In this document: piece by piece, positions 35,668 through 45,145 of the stretch
Position numbering within the stretch: the stretch's first letter is position 1
Layout of the letters: the number at the start of each line of letters is the position of its first letter
Assembly: GCF_023101665.1 (NCBI RefSeq)
Contig: NZ_CP082161.1
Coordinates: forward strand, 6,510,001 to 6,574,000
From: Bradyrhizobium sp. 195
GTDB taxonomy: Bacteria; Pseudomonadota; Alphaproteobacteria; Rhizobiales; Xanthobacteraceae
DNA length: 64,000 nt
Reading direction: 5' to 3'
Notes under the pieces: generated by a model
Told to the model about the DNA's origin: nothing
The model's input: the letters and a program-made list of their open reading frames with translations, nothing else
Database searches by the model: none
Program-made: the position numbers and the translations under genes

Positions 35668-35698
35668 GAGCCGCGCGAAATGCGCGGCTTTTTTTGTT
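35668..35698 (+). terminator. Rho-independent terminator
   Basis: AGCCGCGC/GCGCGGCT stem with a short loop (AAAT), followed by TTTTTTTGTTTTG. It ends the secreted zincin-like gene transcript. Confidence 0.88.
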
Positions 35699-35807
35699 TT
35701 GCAGGCTGGAAGCTGCGGATGACGCCCCGGCGGGAATTGCCAAGGCAGGGCCCGATCTGCATAGTCCCGCCCGCATCGATACCGTTTTTCGAAGAGGATA
35801 GAACAAC

Positions 35808-36161
35808 ATGGCGGACGCCGACCTGGATGTCGTGATCCGGCAACTGGCCAGACAGCTGCATACGGGCCTGATGACCCGCGCCAAGGAGCGGCGGGATCGC
35901 TTCAACGGCCTTGCGGCCAAGGCCAAGGGCAAGGAGACCGCCGACCGCTTCAAGATGATGGCCAAAGCCACCATCGAGCAGGCCGCCGCCGCCGCCAAGC
36001 GCCTGCAGATGTCCGCCGACAACGTCGCCGACAGCTACGCACGATCGATGCGGATTGCCGCCAGCACGCCGGTTGCGGTGAAGGTGGAGAAGAAGGCGAA
36101 GGAAAAGCCGGAGAAGAAAGCGGCAAAGGCAAAGAAGGCCAAAGCCAAGAAGGCGAAGTAG
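35808..36161 (+). CDS. Small protein with histone H1-like Lys/Ala tail
   Basis: A 117-residue protein. The first 75 residues are helical and charged (LDVVIRQLARQLHTGLMTRA, then AKERRDRFNGLAAKAKGKET). From about residue 90 on it is a run of Lys, Ala and Glu (EKKAKEKPEKKAAKAKKAKA), like the tails of histone H1-like or nucleoid-binding proteins. DNA or RNA binding is inferred; nothing else is recognised. It appears monocistronic, with a weak palindrome downstream. Confidence 0.68.
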   Translation: MADADLDVVIRQLARQLHTGLMTRAKERRDRFNGLAAKAKGKETADRFKMMAKATIEQAAAAAKRLQMSADNVADSYARSMRIAASTPVAVKVEKKAKEKPEKKAAKAKKAKAKKAK

Positions 36162-36243
36162 TCGCGGCTTTCTTCCTTCCCCTTGTAGAGAAGGTAGCGC
36201 GAAGCGCCGGATGAGAGGTCTCTTTCCGCGACGATAGCAACGT

Positions 36244-36319
36244 AGGGTGGGCCAAGCGTAGCGTGCCCACGCGTCTGTCGCCGTATTGCAGAGATCGTGG
36301 GCACGGCTTTGCCCACCCT
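36244..36319. repeat. Dispersed palindrome, family C (copy 2)
   Basis: AGGGTGGGCCAAGCGTAGCG with a second GTGGGCACGGCTTTGCCCACCCT arm, a longer version of the element at 6800-6829. Confidence 0.7.
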
Positions 36320-36348
36320 GCGATTCCGGGATTCGTGGCGAGATACCC

Positions 36349-36990
36349 TCACCTTCGCGGTACTGACACCTGTGTCGGCTCGGCGCTCGCGAGCTCGGCG
36401 AGCTTTGCGCGCGCAGCCTCGCGCGCGCGGCCGTCCTTGCCGGCGGGCAGCGCCAGCGCCGCCTCGAAATCGGCGCGCGCGTCGTCGGCCTGGCCGCGGG
36501 CGAGGAATGCCAGGCCGCGGTCGAGGCGGGCCAGGGCATCCCTGGGATCGAGGCGAACCGCCGTGTTGTAACTCAGGATGGCGCGATCGAGATCGCCGGT
36601 GGCGGCGAGCGCGAGACCGCGCTGGTGATAGGGCGCTGCGAGCTTGGGATCATGCGCGATCGCCTCGTCATAGTCGGCGATGGCGAGCGCAAGGTCGCCG
36701 TTCTGACGACGCGCGAGCGCGCGCTCGCGATAGAGCGAGGCGCGGTTGGGATTGAGGTGAATGGCCTCGTCGAAATCGGCCATCGCCCGCCTGAAGTCGC
36801 CATGGCGCAGCGCGATCCGTCCGCGCCCCTCATAGGCAAAGGCGATCAGCGAGCCGCGCAGCGGCGAGAAGCCGATCACGGCCGAGCAGATGTCGGGATC
36901 GTCCTCGTCACCGCAATTGACGACCATGTGCGTGGACAGGCCAACAAGTATGCACATGACGATCAGCAATGGTACGGCAGTTCTGGTCAT
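36349..36990 (-). CDS. TPR repeat protein
   Basis: A 213-aa protein with an N-terminal membrane or signal segment (PLLIVMCILVGLSTHMVVN) and four tetratricopeptide-like repeats: RGRIALRHGDFRRAMADFDE, RERALARRQNGDLALAIADY, QRGLALAATGDLDRAILSYN and RGLAFLARGQADDARADFEA. It is probably a periplasmic or membrane-tethered scaffold for protein contacts. No operon partner is seen; htpX starts 1.1 kb away on the same strand. Confidence 0.85.
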   Translation of the reverse strand: MTRTAVPLLIVMCILVGLSTHMVVNCGDEDDPDICSAVIGFSPLRGSLIAFAYEGRGRIALRHGDFRRAMADFDEAIHLNPNRASLYRERALARRQNGDLALAIADYDEAIAHDPKLAAPYHQRGLALAATGDLDRAILSYNTAVRLDPRDALARLDRGLAFLARGQADDARADFEAALALPAGKDGRAREAARAKLAELASAEPTQVSVPRR

Positions 36991-37127
36991 CTTCGACGGT
37001 GGCCGGCATTGGGCCGGCCACGCATCCCCTTTCGAAGAATTGGTCTCGCCGGGGTGTTAACACCGGCTCCGGCGATCCAGTGTGCGCCAGGTCACAAAGC
37101 GGGATGCAAAATTCCAGCCGTTTCGTT

Positions 37128-38075
37128 TCAGCCCCAAGGACCACGTGAAGGACCACGTGAAGACGAGCGGCCCCACGGGCCACGAGGCGGATAGTTCTCG
37201 TTGGCGCCGACCGACGGCGCCGCCTGCGTGCCGAGCTCGGCAGCGAGCTCGCGCAGCGCGGCGATGCGGTTCTGTGTCGAGGGATGGGTGGCGAACAGAT
37301 TGTCCACACCGTGGCCGGACAACGGATTGATGATGAACATGTGCGCGGTCGCGGGATTGCGCTCGGCCTCATAGTTCGGCACCTGGTGCGCGGCGCCCTC
37401 GATCTTCACCAGCGCGGACGCCAGCCACATCGGTTGTCCCGCGATGCGCGCACCGAGGTTGTCCGCGGCATATTCGCGGGTCCGGCTGATCGCCATCTGC
37501 ACCAGCATGGCGCCCAGCGGGGCGAGGATCATCATCAGGATCGAGCCGACGATGCCCGGACCGTTGTGGTTGTCGCGATTGCCGCCGAAGAACATGCCGA
37601 ACTGGGCGAGCATGGAGATCGCGCCCGCAATGGTCGCGGTGATGGTCATCAGCAGCGTGTCGTGATTCTTGATATGAGCGAGCTCGTGCGCAATCACGCC
37701 GGCGAGCTCCTCGCGGCTGAGCTGGTTCATCAGCCCGGTGGTGACGGCGACGGCCGCGTTTTCCGGATTGCGGCCGGTCGCGAACGCGTTGGGCTGCATC
37801 TCGTCCATCAGGAACACGCGCGGCATCGGCAGGCCCGCTCGGCCCGCAAGTTCCGCGACCAGCCCGACCAGCTCCGGCGCGGTCGAACGATCGACCTCGT
37901 GGGCGCCGTACATGGAGAGCACCATGCGGTCGGAGTTCCAGTAGGTGAAAAGATTGGTCGCAGCGGCAATAACCAGCGCGATCACGGCGCCGGAGGCACC
38001 ACCGATCAGATAGCCGACGCCCATGAACAGGGCGGTCAGGCCTGCGAGCAGCATTGCGGTACGAAGATAGTTCAT
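37128..38075 (-). CDS. htpX: M48 family zinc metalloprotease HtpX
   Basis: A membrane-bound protease that removes misfolded membrane proteins. It has 315 aa. The zinc site is in [20 protein letters not shown], with the third ligand Glu in [12 protein letters not shown]. Four membrane segments are visible, two at the N-terminus ([20 protein letters not shown]) and two after the HExxH helix. The start at 38075 is preceded by GGAGACGGCC. The C-terminus ends in an unusual Arg/Gly/Pro/Ser-rich tail ([18 protein letters not shown]). Confidence 0.95.
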   Translation of the reverse strand: MNYLRTAMLLAGLTALFMGVGYLIGGASGAVIALVIAAATNLFTYWNSDRMVLSMYGAHEVDRSTAPELVGLVAELAGRAGLPMPRVFLMDEMQPNAFATGRNPENAAVAVTTGLMNQLSREELAGVIAHELAHIKNHDTLLMTITATIAGAISMLAQFGMFFGGNRDNHNGPGIVGSILMMILAPLGAMLVQMAISRTREYAADNLGARIAGQPMWLASALVKIEGAAHQVPNYEAERNPATAHMFIINPLSGHGVDNLFATHPSTQNRIAALRELAAELGTQAAPSVGANENYPPRGPWGRSSSRGPSRGPWG

Positions 38076-38359
38076 GGCCGTCTCCTGGGGCGGCCGCGGG
38101 CGAGCCTTCGGCCGGCTCCCCCGAAGTATGAATGCGGTCGGCGACCGCAAGGTTCGTGCGTCGCCGGGCCGCATATTCACAGCAGTCGGCCAGCCTTTCC
38201 CCCGCCGCTAAACCTTGAGCGGGATTTGCGCAAAAACGCGCGTGGTCGCTTAGCAACCTGGAAAGCGCAGCTTCGGCTTAATACACGGTAACCGGGCACG
38301 GCGCACGGTTCTCGCGCATTGACCGGTTCCGTTGGCATCTCGTCAGCAAGGTGACCGTC
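38076..38359. other. Divergent promoter region htpX / membrane-fusion gene
   Basis: A 284-base gap with no gene. It contains the start regions of htpX (minus) and the polysaccharide export gene (plus). I see no specific operator. Confidence 0.4.
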
Positions 38360-39709
38360 ATGATGGACCGCTCGCGCGCCGCTTCCGTCGATCCCGCATC
38401 CACTCCCTCCCCTAACGAGGGCAAGACTGACGCGAAAGGCTTGCAAGAGGCGCTGCACGAGCAGCTGTTCGCCAATGACGAGCCCGGCCACGCAGCCGAC
38501 GGGCAGACGACGCCAGAATCTGGGCGGCATTGGTTACATCTGCGGCGCGGCGCCAAGATCGCCATCGGGCTCGCCATCATCGCCGTGTTCGGCTGGTTGC
38601 CGCTGCGCGCGATCTGGGAAAATTCGAGCGTCGAGGCCGTCCTGAATTCCCGCCTCGTCACGTTACGCACGCCCATCGGTGGCCGCGTCTCGGCCGCCCA
38701 GCGCGTGACCGATCAGGCCAAGTTAGATGCCGGAACCGTTGTCCTGCGCGTCGTCAATTCGCGCGGGGATCGCACCCGGCTCGACGATCTCCGGCGGCAG
38801 AAGTCGCGCCTGGAGAACGAGCGGCCGAGCCTTGCTGCCAAGCTCGCCTTGGCACAGGCCGCGCAAAAGGACCTGGCGCGGCAGGCAGCCCAATTCCGCG
38901 ACGGACGCGTGCTCCAACTCGAGGCCCGCATCGCCGAGATCCAGACCTCGATCGAGGCGGCGGCGGCGCGGCGGGACGAAGCCAGTGCCGCCGTCGACCG
39001 CGCATCTTCGCTGGCGAAATCCGGCAATGTCTCGACCGTCGAGCTGGCGCGGTTGACGCGCGAGCTCTCCGTGTCGCAGCAGACCGAGCTCGGCGCGCGC
39101 AAGCGGCTGGACGCCGCCAAAGTCGAGCTCACCGCGGCGCAGAACGGCTCGTTCCTCGGCGACAGCTACAATGACCGGCCAAGTTCGGTGCAGCGCGAGG
39201 AGGAGATGCGCCAGCGTGCCGGCGACCTCGAAGCCGATCTGGCGCGCACCGACACCGAGATCGCCTGGCTCGCCAACGAGATCATCATCGAGGAGGTCCG
39301 CTTCGCCGATCTGTCTGAAGCCGACATCACGACACCCGTCGCGGGGCGCGTCTGGGAGATGATGACCTCGCCCGGTGAGGACGTGCAGGCCGGCCAGCCC
39401 CTGCTCAAGGTGCTCGATTGCAGCGGCGCCGTCATCACCGCCAACGTCACCGAGAGCGTCTACAACCGCTTGCAGCTCGGCGATCGCGCGACGTTCGAGC
39501 CGAATGACGGCGGTGAGCCGATCTCCGGCACCGTGGTCAACCTGACCGGCGCCGCCGGTGCGCCCGCCAATCTCGCCATCAATCCGGATGCGCTGAGCAA
39601 GGAGCCTTATCGCGTGACCGTGGCCTCGCGCGATGCGGCGGCTCGCGCCTGCACCGTGGGACGCACAGGCCGCGTCGTGTTTGCCCGGAACGAGACCGCG
39701 CCGCGATGA
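38360..39709 (+). CDS. HlyD-like membrane-fusion protein (BgsB/Alg44 type)
   Basis: A 449-aa inner-membrane protein with one N-terminal membrane segment (AKIAIGLAIIAVFGWLPLRA, about residue 60), a long coiled coil (residues 120-300, rich in Glu, Arg and Ala) and two lipoyl-like barrel halves ending VTVASRDAAARACTVGRTGR. This is the membrane-fusion shape that carries material through the periplasm. The stop overlaps the start of the next gene by 4 bases (ATGA), so it works with the PilZ glycosyltransferase. The start is the ATG at 38360; a GTG three codons upstream is an alternative. Confidence 0.88.
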   Translation: MMDRSRAASVDPASTPSPNEGKTDAKGLQEALHEQLFANDEPGHAADGQTTPESGRHWLHLRRGAKIAIGLAIIAVFGWLPLRAIWENSSVEAVLNSRLVTLRTPIGGRVSAAQRVTDQAKLDAGTVVLRVVNSRGDRTRLDDLRRQKSRLENERPSLAAKLALAQAAQKDLARQAAQFRDGRVLQLEARIAEIQTSIEAAAARRDEASAAVDRASSLAKSGNVSTVELARLTRELSVSQQTELGARKRLDAAKVELTAAQNGSFLGDSYNDRPSSVQREEEMRQRAGDLEADLARTDTEIAWLANEIIIEEVRFADLSEADITTPVAGRVWEMMTSPGEDVQAGQPLLKVLDCSGAVITANVTESVYNRLQLGDRATFEPNDGGEPISGTVVNLTGAAGAPANLAINPDALSKEPYRVTVASRDAAARACTVGRTGRVVFARNETAPR

Positions 39710-41643
39710 TGGCGCTGACGCCCGGCCTGATCGCGCTCGGCGCCTTCATGGCGATCGTGCCGCTGCTCAGGCGCGACAGCACGATGGCCCGCTCGTTGCT
39801 GGCCATCGTGGCGGTGGCCTTGCTGCTGCGCTATCTCCATTGGCGCATCACGTCGACGCTTCCGCCGCCGCATCTGACTGTCGATGCCGTGATCGGCTAC
39901 CCCTTCATGCTGCTGGAAGCGGCCTCGCTGGTCGCGGTCGCGTTGTCGTTGCTGTTCCTGAGCCGGACGCGCGACCGCACCGCTACAGCGAAGATCGACG
40001 GCCGCGCCACCAATCCCGACGCGCCGCTGATCGACGTCTTCATCTGCACCTACAACGAGGAACGATCGATCCTCGAGCGCACGATCATCGGCGCGACCGG
40101 CATGGCGTACGGCCATTACCGCGTCTGGGTGCTCGACGACGGAAGGCGGCCCTGGCTGCGTCGGCTTTCGGGCGAGCTCGGCTGCCATTATCTCACGCGG
40201 CCCGACAACCATCACGCCAAGGCCGGCAACATCAATCACGCACTCAAGCATGTCGGCGCCCTGCCGGAGCGGCCGGAATTCGTTGCCATTCTCGATGCCG
40301 ACTTCGTGCCACGGCCCGACTTCCTCGCGCGCACCGTCTCGCTCATGGACGATGTTTCGGTCGGCGTAGTGCAGACCCCGCAGCACTTCATCAATCCAGA
40401 CCCGATCCAGACCAACCTCGCCGCGACCGACGTCTGGCCCGACGAGCAGCGGTTTTTCTTCGACATCCTGCTGCCGGCCAAGGACGCCTGGGGCGTCGCA
40501 TTTTGCTGCGGGACCTCGTCTCTCATCCGCTATTCCGGGCTGGTGCAGATCGGCGGATTTCCGACCGACTCCGTGACGGAAGACTATCTCGTCACGCTGC
40601 GCCTGAAGGAACACGGCCTCAATACGATCTATCTCAACGAGCGGCTGACGATCGGGCTCGCGCCGGAGGGGCTGAAGGAATACATCACCCAGCGCGCCCG
40701 CTGGTGCCTCGGCCTGATGCAAATCGTGCGCGGCCGCAGCGGACCGCTGTCTCAGGATTCGAAGCTGTCCTTCATCGACCGCCTCTCGCTGGTCGACGCC
40801 TTCATGAGCTGGTCCGCGGTCTACACCTCGAAGGTAGCGGGCCTGGTGGTGCCCTGGCTGTTCCTGCTGTTCGGCGTCAAGGCGGTCCGGGCCGACCTCA
40901 CCGAGCTGTTGCGCGTCTTTCTGCCGTTCTATGTCTGGAATGGCCTCAGCATGGCCTGGCTGTCGCGCGGCCGCTCGCTCGCGATGATGAGCGACGTGTC
41001 GCAGCTCATCGCGGCGCCCGCCGTGCTCAAGGCGGTGGCAGCCGGCCTGTTGAAGCCGAAAGGACACAAGTTCAAGGTCACCGCAAAAGGCGGCGACCGT
41101 AACAGGCGATTTGTCGAATGGCCGCTGCTGCGGCTCTATGGCAGCGCGCTTTGCATCACGCTCGCGGCCATCGCCTATGCCTTCATCCTGCACCTGCGCG
41201 GCGAGAACATCGCCTATGGCGGACTGGCCCTGGCCTGGAGCCTCTACAACGCAGTCATCCTCACCGTGGTCTGCTTCGTCTGCATCGAGCAGCCGCGCAA
41301 GCGCAAGGCGGAGCGGTTCAGCCGCAATGAGACGGTCCTGCTGCGACAGGACGGCAGGTCGCATCTCGCCCGGCTCGCCGACATCTCCATCACGGGCGCC
41401 CGCCTGATCGATCCCGATCCGCCGCCGCCGGGCAGCACGATCGAATGCCGGATCTATGGCCGCCCGATCGCGGCCATCGTGGTGCGGCGGACCACGGACG
41501 GCTTCGCCGTGCGGTTCGAGGAAGGCATGGATACGCGCGTGCACGCGATCAGGGCATTCTATGCCGGCGAATATGTTCGCGCCTTTCGGGGCGTCAGGGC
41601 GCTCCCGGTCGGGAAAGCGCTGTTGATGCGGCTGTTCGGCTAG
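39706..41643 (+). CDS. PilZ-domain processive glycosyltransferase (cellulose-synthase-like)
   Basis: A 645-aa membrane synthase. Three N-terminal membrane segments are followed by a GT2 domain with the D, D, D, QxxRW pattern (ICTYNEERSILE, AILDADFVPRPD, DSVTEDYLVTL, ITQRARWCLG), then more membrane segments and a C-terminal PilZ domain with RKAER and DISITGARLI (residues 525-560), the c-di-GMP binding motifs. It probably makes a beta-glucan-like polymer under c-di-GMP control. The upstream membrane-fusion gene forms a pair with it, like S. meliloti bgsBA, though BgsA lacks PilZ. Confidence 0.88.
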   Translation: MMALTPGLIALGAFMAIVPLLRRDSTMARSLLAIVAVALLLRYLHWRITSTLPPPHLTVDAVIGYPFMLLEAASLVAVALSLLFLSRTRDRTATAKIDGRATNPDAPLIDVFICTYNEERSILERTIIGATGMAYGHYRVWVLDDGRRPWLRRLSGELGCHYLTRPDNHHAKAGNINHALKHVGALPERPEFVAILDADFVPRPDFLARTVSLMDDVSVGVVQTPQHFINPDPIQTNLAATDVWPDEQRFFFDILLPAKDAWGVAFCCGTSSLIRYSGLVQIGGFPTDSVTEDYLVTLRLKEHGLNTIYLNERLTIGLAPEGLKEYITQRARWCLGLMQIVRGRSGPLSQDSKLSFIDRLSLVDAFMSWSAVYTSKVAGLVVPWLFLLFGVKAVRADLTELLRVFLPFYVWNGLSMAWLSRGRSLAMMSDVSQLIAAPAVLKAVAAGLLKPKGHKFKVTAKGGDRNRRFVEWPLLRLYGSALCITLAAIAYAFILHLRGENIAYGGLALAWSLYNAVILTVVCFVCIEQPRKRKAERFSRNETVLLRQDGRSHLARLADISITGARLIDPDPPPPGSTIECRIYGRPIAAIVVRRTTDGFAVRFEEGMDTRVHAIRAFYAGEYVRAFRGVRALPVGKALLMRLFG

Positions 41644-41763
41644 GGTCCCGCACGACATCCGCGCGCGTTCCCTGCGCTGACAGAGCATGAAGGGATGGCC
41701 TGAGACTATCACTTCACCTAAACTTCGGGCGAATCCACGCCTGCCCTCCCCGCCGGAACCCCT

Positions 41764-43059
41764 ATGGTCCAGACCCGATTTCTGATCGCGGCCGTCGCAC
41801 TTCTCGCATGCGCCGCCACCGCCTCCGCCCAAATGCTTCCACCTCCCGCCAAGCCGGCAGCGCCCAAGGCTCCCTCGCCGCGCGCGGCCTCATGCCACAA
41901 CGGCGCGAGCTTCGATCGCTTCCTGGCCGACGTGAAGGGCCAAGCGGTGGCTGCCGGCGTGTCGCAGCGGACGATCGCGGAGACCTCTCCCCATCTCGTC
42001 TACGACCAGGGCATCGTCAATCGCGACCGCGGCCAGCGCGTGTTCGGCCAGCTCTTCACCGAATTCGCCGGCCGCATGGCTGCGCCCTACCGGATGCAGA
42101 ACGGCCAGCAGCACATCAAGCAATACGCTGCCGCATTCGCGCGCGCCGAGAAGGAATATGGCGTGCCGCCGGCGGTGATCGCCGCGTTCTGGGGGCTGGA
42201 GAGCGACTTCGGCGCCAACATGGGCAATCTGCCGACGCTGAAATCGCTGGTGTCGCTCGCCTATGACTGCCGCCGCTCCGAGATGTTCGTGGGCGAGACC
42301 ATCGCCGCGCTGAAGATCATCGACCGCGGCGATTTGCATCCCGACGAGATGATCGGCTCCTGGGCCGGCGAGCTCGGGCAGACGCAATTCCTGCCCGTGC
42401 ATTACGTCAATTACGCCGTCGACTATGACGGCGACGGACGACGCGACCTGTTGCGCTCGCCGGCCGACGTGATCGGCTCGACCGCCAATTACATCGCCAA
42501 CGGTTTGAAGTGGCGGCGCGGCGAGCCGTGGCTGGAAGAGATCAAGGTGCCGCCGAACCTGCCTTGGGATAAGACCGATCTCACGGTGAAGGAGCCGCGC
42601 TCGACATGGGCGCAGTTGGGGGTCACCTATCCCGACGGCCGTCCCTTGCCGAACGACAATCTCGCGGCGTCCGTGCTGTTACCGATGGGGCGCTTTGGGC
42701 CGGCCTTCATGGCCTATGCGAATTTTGCGGCCTATACCGAGTGGAATAACTCGCTGATCTATTCGACCACCGCGGGCTATCTCGCCTCGCGCATCGCCGG
42801 TGCCGCGCCGATGCGCAAGCCGGCGGCGCCGGTGGCGCAATTGCCATTCAACGAGCTCAAGGAATTGCAGCAGCTGCTGGTGCGCGCCGGCTTCAATGTC
42901 GGCAAGGTCGACGGCGTGCTGGGCCAGCAGAGCCGCGCCGCCGTCAAGGCGATGCAGATCAAATACGGCCTGCCTGCCGACTCTTGGCCGACCGCCGAGC
43001 TGCTCGCACGGATGCGCGGCGGCACGGCGCAGATGCAGCCAGGGGCGGTGGTGCGGTAG
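41764..43059 (+). CDS. Lytic murein transglycosylase (MltB family)
   Basis: Cuts peptidoglycan with formation of 1,6-anhydro muropeptides. It is 431 aa with a signal peptide (FLIAAVALLACAATASAQ). The catalytic Glu is in FWGLESDFGANMGNLP, with GELGQTQFLPVHYV and YDGDGRRDLLRSPADVI typical of MltB. A C-terminal peptidoglycan-binding domain (NELKELQQLLVRAGFNVGKV) ends the protein. It lies 120 bases after the polysaccharide synthase and may assist passage through the cell wall. Confidence 0.93.
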   Translation: MVQTRFLIAAVALLACAATASAQMLPPPAKPAAPKAPSPRAASCHNGASFDRFLADVKGQAVAAGVSQRTIAETSPHLVYDQGIVNRDRGQRVFGQLFTEFAGRMAAPYRMQNGQQHIKQYAAAFARAEKEYGVPPAVIAAFWGLESDFGANMGNLPTLKSLVSLAYDCRRSEMFVGETIAALKIIDRGDLHPDEMIGSWAGELGQTQFLPVHYVNYAVDYDGDGRRDLLRSPADVIGSTANYIANGLKWRRGEPWLEEIKVPPNLPWDKTDLTVKEPRSTWAQLGVTYPDGRPLPNDNLAASVLLPMGRFGPAFMAYANFAAYTEWNNSLIYSTTAGYLASRIAGAAPMRKPAAPVAQLPFNELKELQQLLVRAGFNVGKVDGVLGQQSRAAVKAMQIKYGLPADSWPTAELLARMRGGTAQMQPGAVVR

Positions 43060-43072
43060 GACTCTATCCGCC

Positions 43073-43177
43073 GTCATGCCCCGGCTTGACCGGGGCATCC
43101 AGTACGCCGCGGTCATAGTTGGTTCACACAATTCCCGCCGCGGAGTACTGGATCGCCCGGTCAAGCCGGGCGATGAC
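43073..43177. repeat. Dispersed composite palindrome, family H (copy 2)
   Basis: GTCATGCCCCGGCTTGACCGG with the GTACTGGATCGCCCGGTCAA arm, ending CGATGAC. It is the closest intact relative of the element split by IS481 at 45146-46414. Confidence 0.78.
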
Positions 43178-43322
43178 ACCGAGAGTGTGGCGGCGACCGC
43201 ACGCCGGTGCGATAGAATTTTCGCATCGCACAAGCCCTCTCCGCGATTGTATTTTTCCATGAGGCTCCCATGTGAGTGGCTCAGGTTTTCTCCTGAGATT
43301 CCCACTCACAAGCGAGCATCAC

Positions 43323-43826
43323 ATGTCCTTCTACGACGCCGTCGTTCCCGCCTATTTGCAAATGCTGAACAGCCTCATCGGCCTGCTCACCAAAGCCGAG
43401 GCGCATTGCGCAGCCAAGAAGATCGACCCCAGCGTCCTGCTCGGCTCGCGCCTCTTCCCGGACATGCTGCCGTTGTCGAAGCAGGTCCAGATCGTCAGCG
43501 ATTTCGCCGCCAAGGGCTGTGCCCGTCTGACCCACAGCGAGGTGCCCTCCCCGCCCGACACCGAGAAGAGCTTCGCGGAGTTGAAGCAGCGGCTGGCAAA
43601 GACGATCGACTACGTGAAGTCGTTCAAGCCCGAGCAGTTCGAGGGTGCCGATACCAAAGACGTCACCTTCCCGGCCGGACCGGACAAATCCATCACGATG
43701 AAGGGCCAGCAGTTCCTGAGCGCGTTCTCGCTGCCGAACTTCTATTTCCACGCCGCGACCGCCCACGGCATTTTGCGTCACAACGGCGTCGAGATCGGCA
43801 AGCGCGATTTCCTGGGCGCGAACTGA
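43323..43826 (+). CDS. DUF1993 domain-containing protein
   Basis: A soluble 167-aa protein (MSFYDAVVPAYLQMLNSLIG, FPDMLPLSKQVQIVSDFAAK, LPNFYFHAATAHGILRHNGV) matching the DUF1993 family, a helical bundle of the DinB superfamily type often with metal-binding histidines. Function unknown. The start is the ATG at 43323 after CAAGCGAGCATCAC. It stands alone between a palindrome and the ene-reductase gene. Confidence 0.85.
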   Translation: MSFYDAVVPAYLQMLNSLIGLLTKAEAHCAAKKIDPSVLLGSRLFPDMLPLSKQVQIVSDFAAKGCARLTHSEVPSPPDTEKSFAELKQRLAKTIDYVKSFKPEQFEGADTKDVTFPAGPDKSITMKGQQFLSAFSLPNFYFHAATAHGILRHNGVEIGKRDFLGAN

Positions 43827-44003
43827 TTTGCCAAATCGCACGGCCGCGTAGCGGAATTCTCCTGCCGCGGCCGGAATTGCACATGAATTATGCTACGCGG
43901 GCTTGCCGCGTAGCTAGCCTGCACTTTGAGTATGGCTCCGCTCTTGCGCCTGATGTCGCGATGCACAACTGTTCCAGACCTCTCACCGCTGGAAACATTG
44001 CCA

Positions 44004-45104
44004 ATGAGCCGCCCAACCAAATTGTTTGAGACCTATAAGCTCGGTCCGATCACGCTTGCGAACCGTTTCGTGATGGCGCCGCTGACGCGCAATCGCGCGG
44101 CCCCCGGCACATTCGTGCCCAGCCCGCTCGCCACCGACTATTACGGCCAGCGCGCCTCCGCAGGGCTTCTGATCACCGAAGCGAGCCAGGTCTCGCAGCA
44201 AGGGCAAGGCTACCAGGACACCCCCGGCATCTACAGCAAGGAGCAGGCCGCCGGCTGGCGCAAGGTCACCGATCGCGTGCATGAGCGTGGCGGCAAGATC
44301 TTCATCCAGCTCTGGCATGTCGGCCGCATCTCGCATGTCGATCTCCAGGCGAATGGCGCCGCGCCGGTGGCGCCGAGCGCGATCCGCGCCAAGGGCAAGA
44401 CTTTCGTGAACGGCGGCTTCGCCGATGTCTCCGAGCCCCGCGCGCTCGATCTGTCCGAAATTCCAGGGATCATCGACGACTTCAAGCGCGCGACGAAGAA
44501 TGCGCTCGAGGCCGGCTTCGACGGCGTCGAGATCCACGGTGCCAACGGCTACCTGCTCGAGCAGTTCGCCAAGGACGGCGCCAACAAGCGCACGGACGCC
44601 TATGGCGGCTCGATCGAGAACCGCGCGCGGCTGATGCTGGAAGTCTCCAAGGCCGTCGTGGCCGAGGCCGGAGCGAATCGTACCGGCATCCGCATCTCGC
44701 CGGTGACGCCGGCCAATGACATCTCGGATTCCAATCCGCAGGCCCTGTACGACCACATCGTCGACGGCCTCAGCGCGCTCAAGCTGGTCTATCTCCACGT
44801 CGTCGAAGGCGCCACCGGCGGTCCCCGCGACATCGCGCCGTTCGACTACGCATCCTTGCGCAAGCGCTTTACCGGCGCCTACATCGCCAACAACGGCTAC
44901 GATTTCGATCTCGCAACCAAGGTGCTGGACGCGAACGCCGCCGATCTCATCGCCTTCGGCAAGCCCTTCATCTCCAACCCCGACCTCGTCGAGCGGTTGA
45001 AGCAGGGCGCCGCGCTGAACGACTGGGACAAGAACACGTTCTACGGCGGCAGCGCGAAGGGATATACGGACTACCCGACGCTGGCGGCTGAGCCGGCGGA
45101 GTAA
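44004..45104 (+). CDS. Alkene reductase (old yellow enzyme family, NemA type)
   Basis: An FMN-dependent reductase of 366 aa that reduces electron-poor alkenes or nitroesters. Motifs include RFVMAPLTRNRAAPG at the N-terminus, IQLWHVGRISH, the catalytic segment GVEIHGANGYLLEQFAKDGA with the His-x-x-Asn pair, and RTDAYGGSIENRARLMLEV. Its start (ATG at 44004, MSRPTKLFETYKLG) fits the family. It is monocistronic; 41 bases downstream lies an IS481 insertion in a palindrome. Confidence 0.93.
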   Translation: MSRPTKLFETYKLGPITLANRFVMAPLTRNRAAPGTFVPSPLATDYYGQRASAGLLITEASQVSQQGQGYQDTPGIYSKEQAAGWRKVTDRVHERGGKIFIQLWHVGRISHVDLQANGAAPVAPSAIRAKGKTFVNGGFADVSEPRALDLSEIPGIIDDFKRATKNALEAGFDGVEIHGANGYLLEQFAKDGANKRTDAYGGSIENRARLMLEVSKAVVAEAGANRTGIRISPVTPANDISDSNPQALYDHIVDGLSALKLVYLHVVEGATGGPRDIAPFDYASLRKRFTGAYIANNGYDFDLATKVLDANAADLIAFGKPFISNPDLVERLKQGAALNDWDKNTFYGGSAKGYTDYPTLAAEPAE

Positions 45105-45129
45105 GGGATCATCTATCCACACAACGGCT

Positions 45130-45145
45130 GTCATGCCCCGCGAAG
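45130..45145. repeat. Left arm of a family H palindrome interrupted by IS481
   Basis: GTCATGCCCCGCGAAG, the outer arm of the composite palindrome, stops exactly at the IS left end. The right part of the same element resumes at 46415. No clear target duplication is visible. Confidence 0.7.

Noticed and set aside
37128..37190. The repeated GGACCACGTGAA at the htpX 3' end as a regulatory repeat
   Set aside because: It encodes the RGPW/SRGPS tail of HtpX and is most simply coding sequence.
39607..41832. A 741-codon antisense frame across the synthase gene
   Set aside because: No domain or signal is recognisable and it ignores the clear start/stop overlap of the sense genes.
43073..43177. CRISPR-like repeats
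   Set aside because: Repeated blocks are dispersed palindromes, not regularly spaced arrays with spacers.
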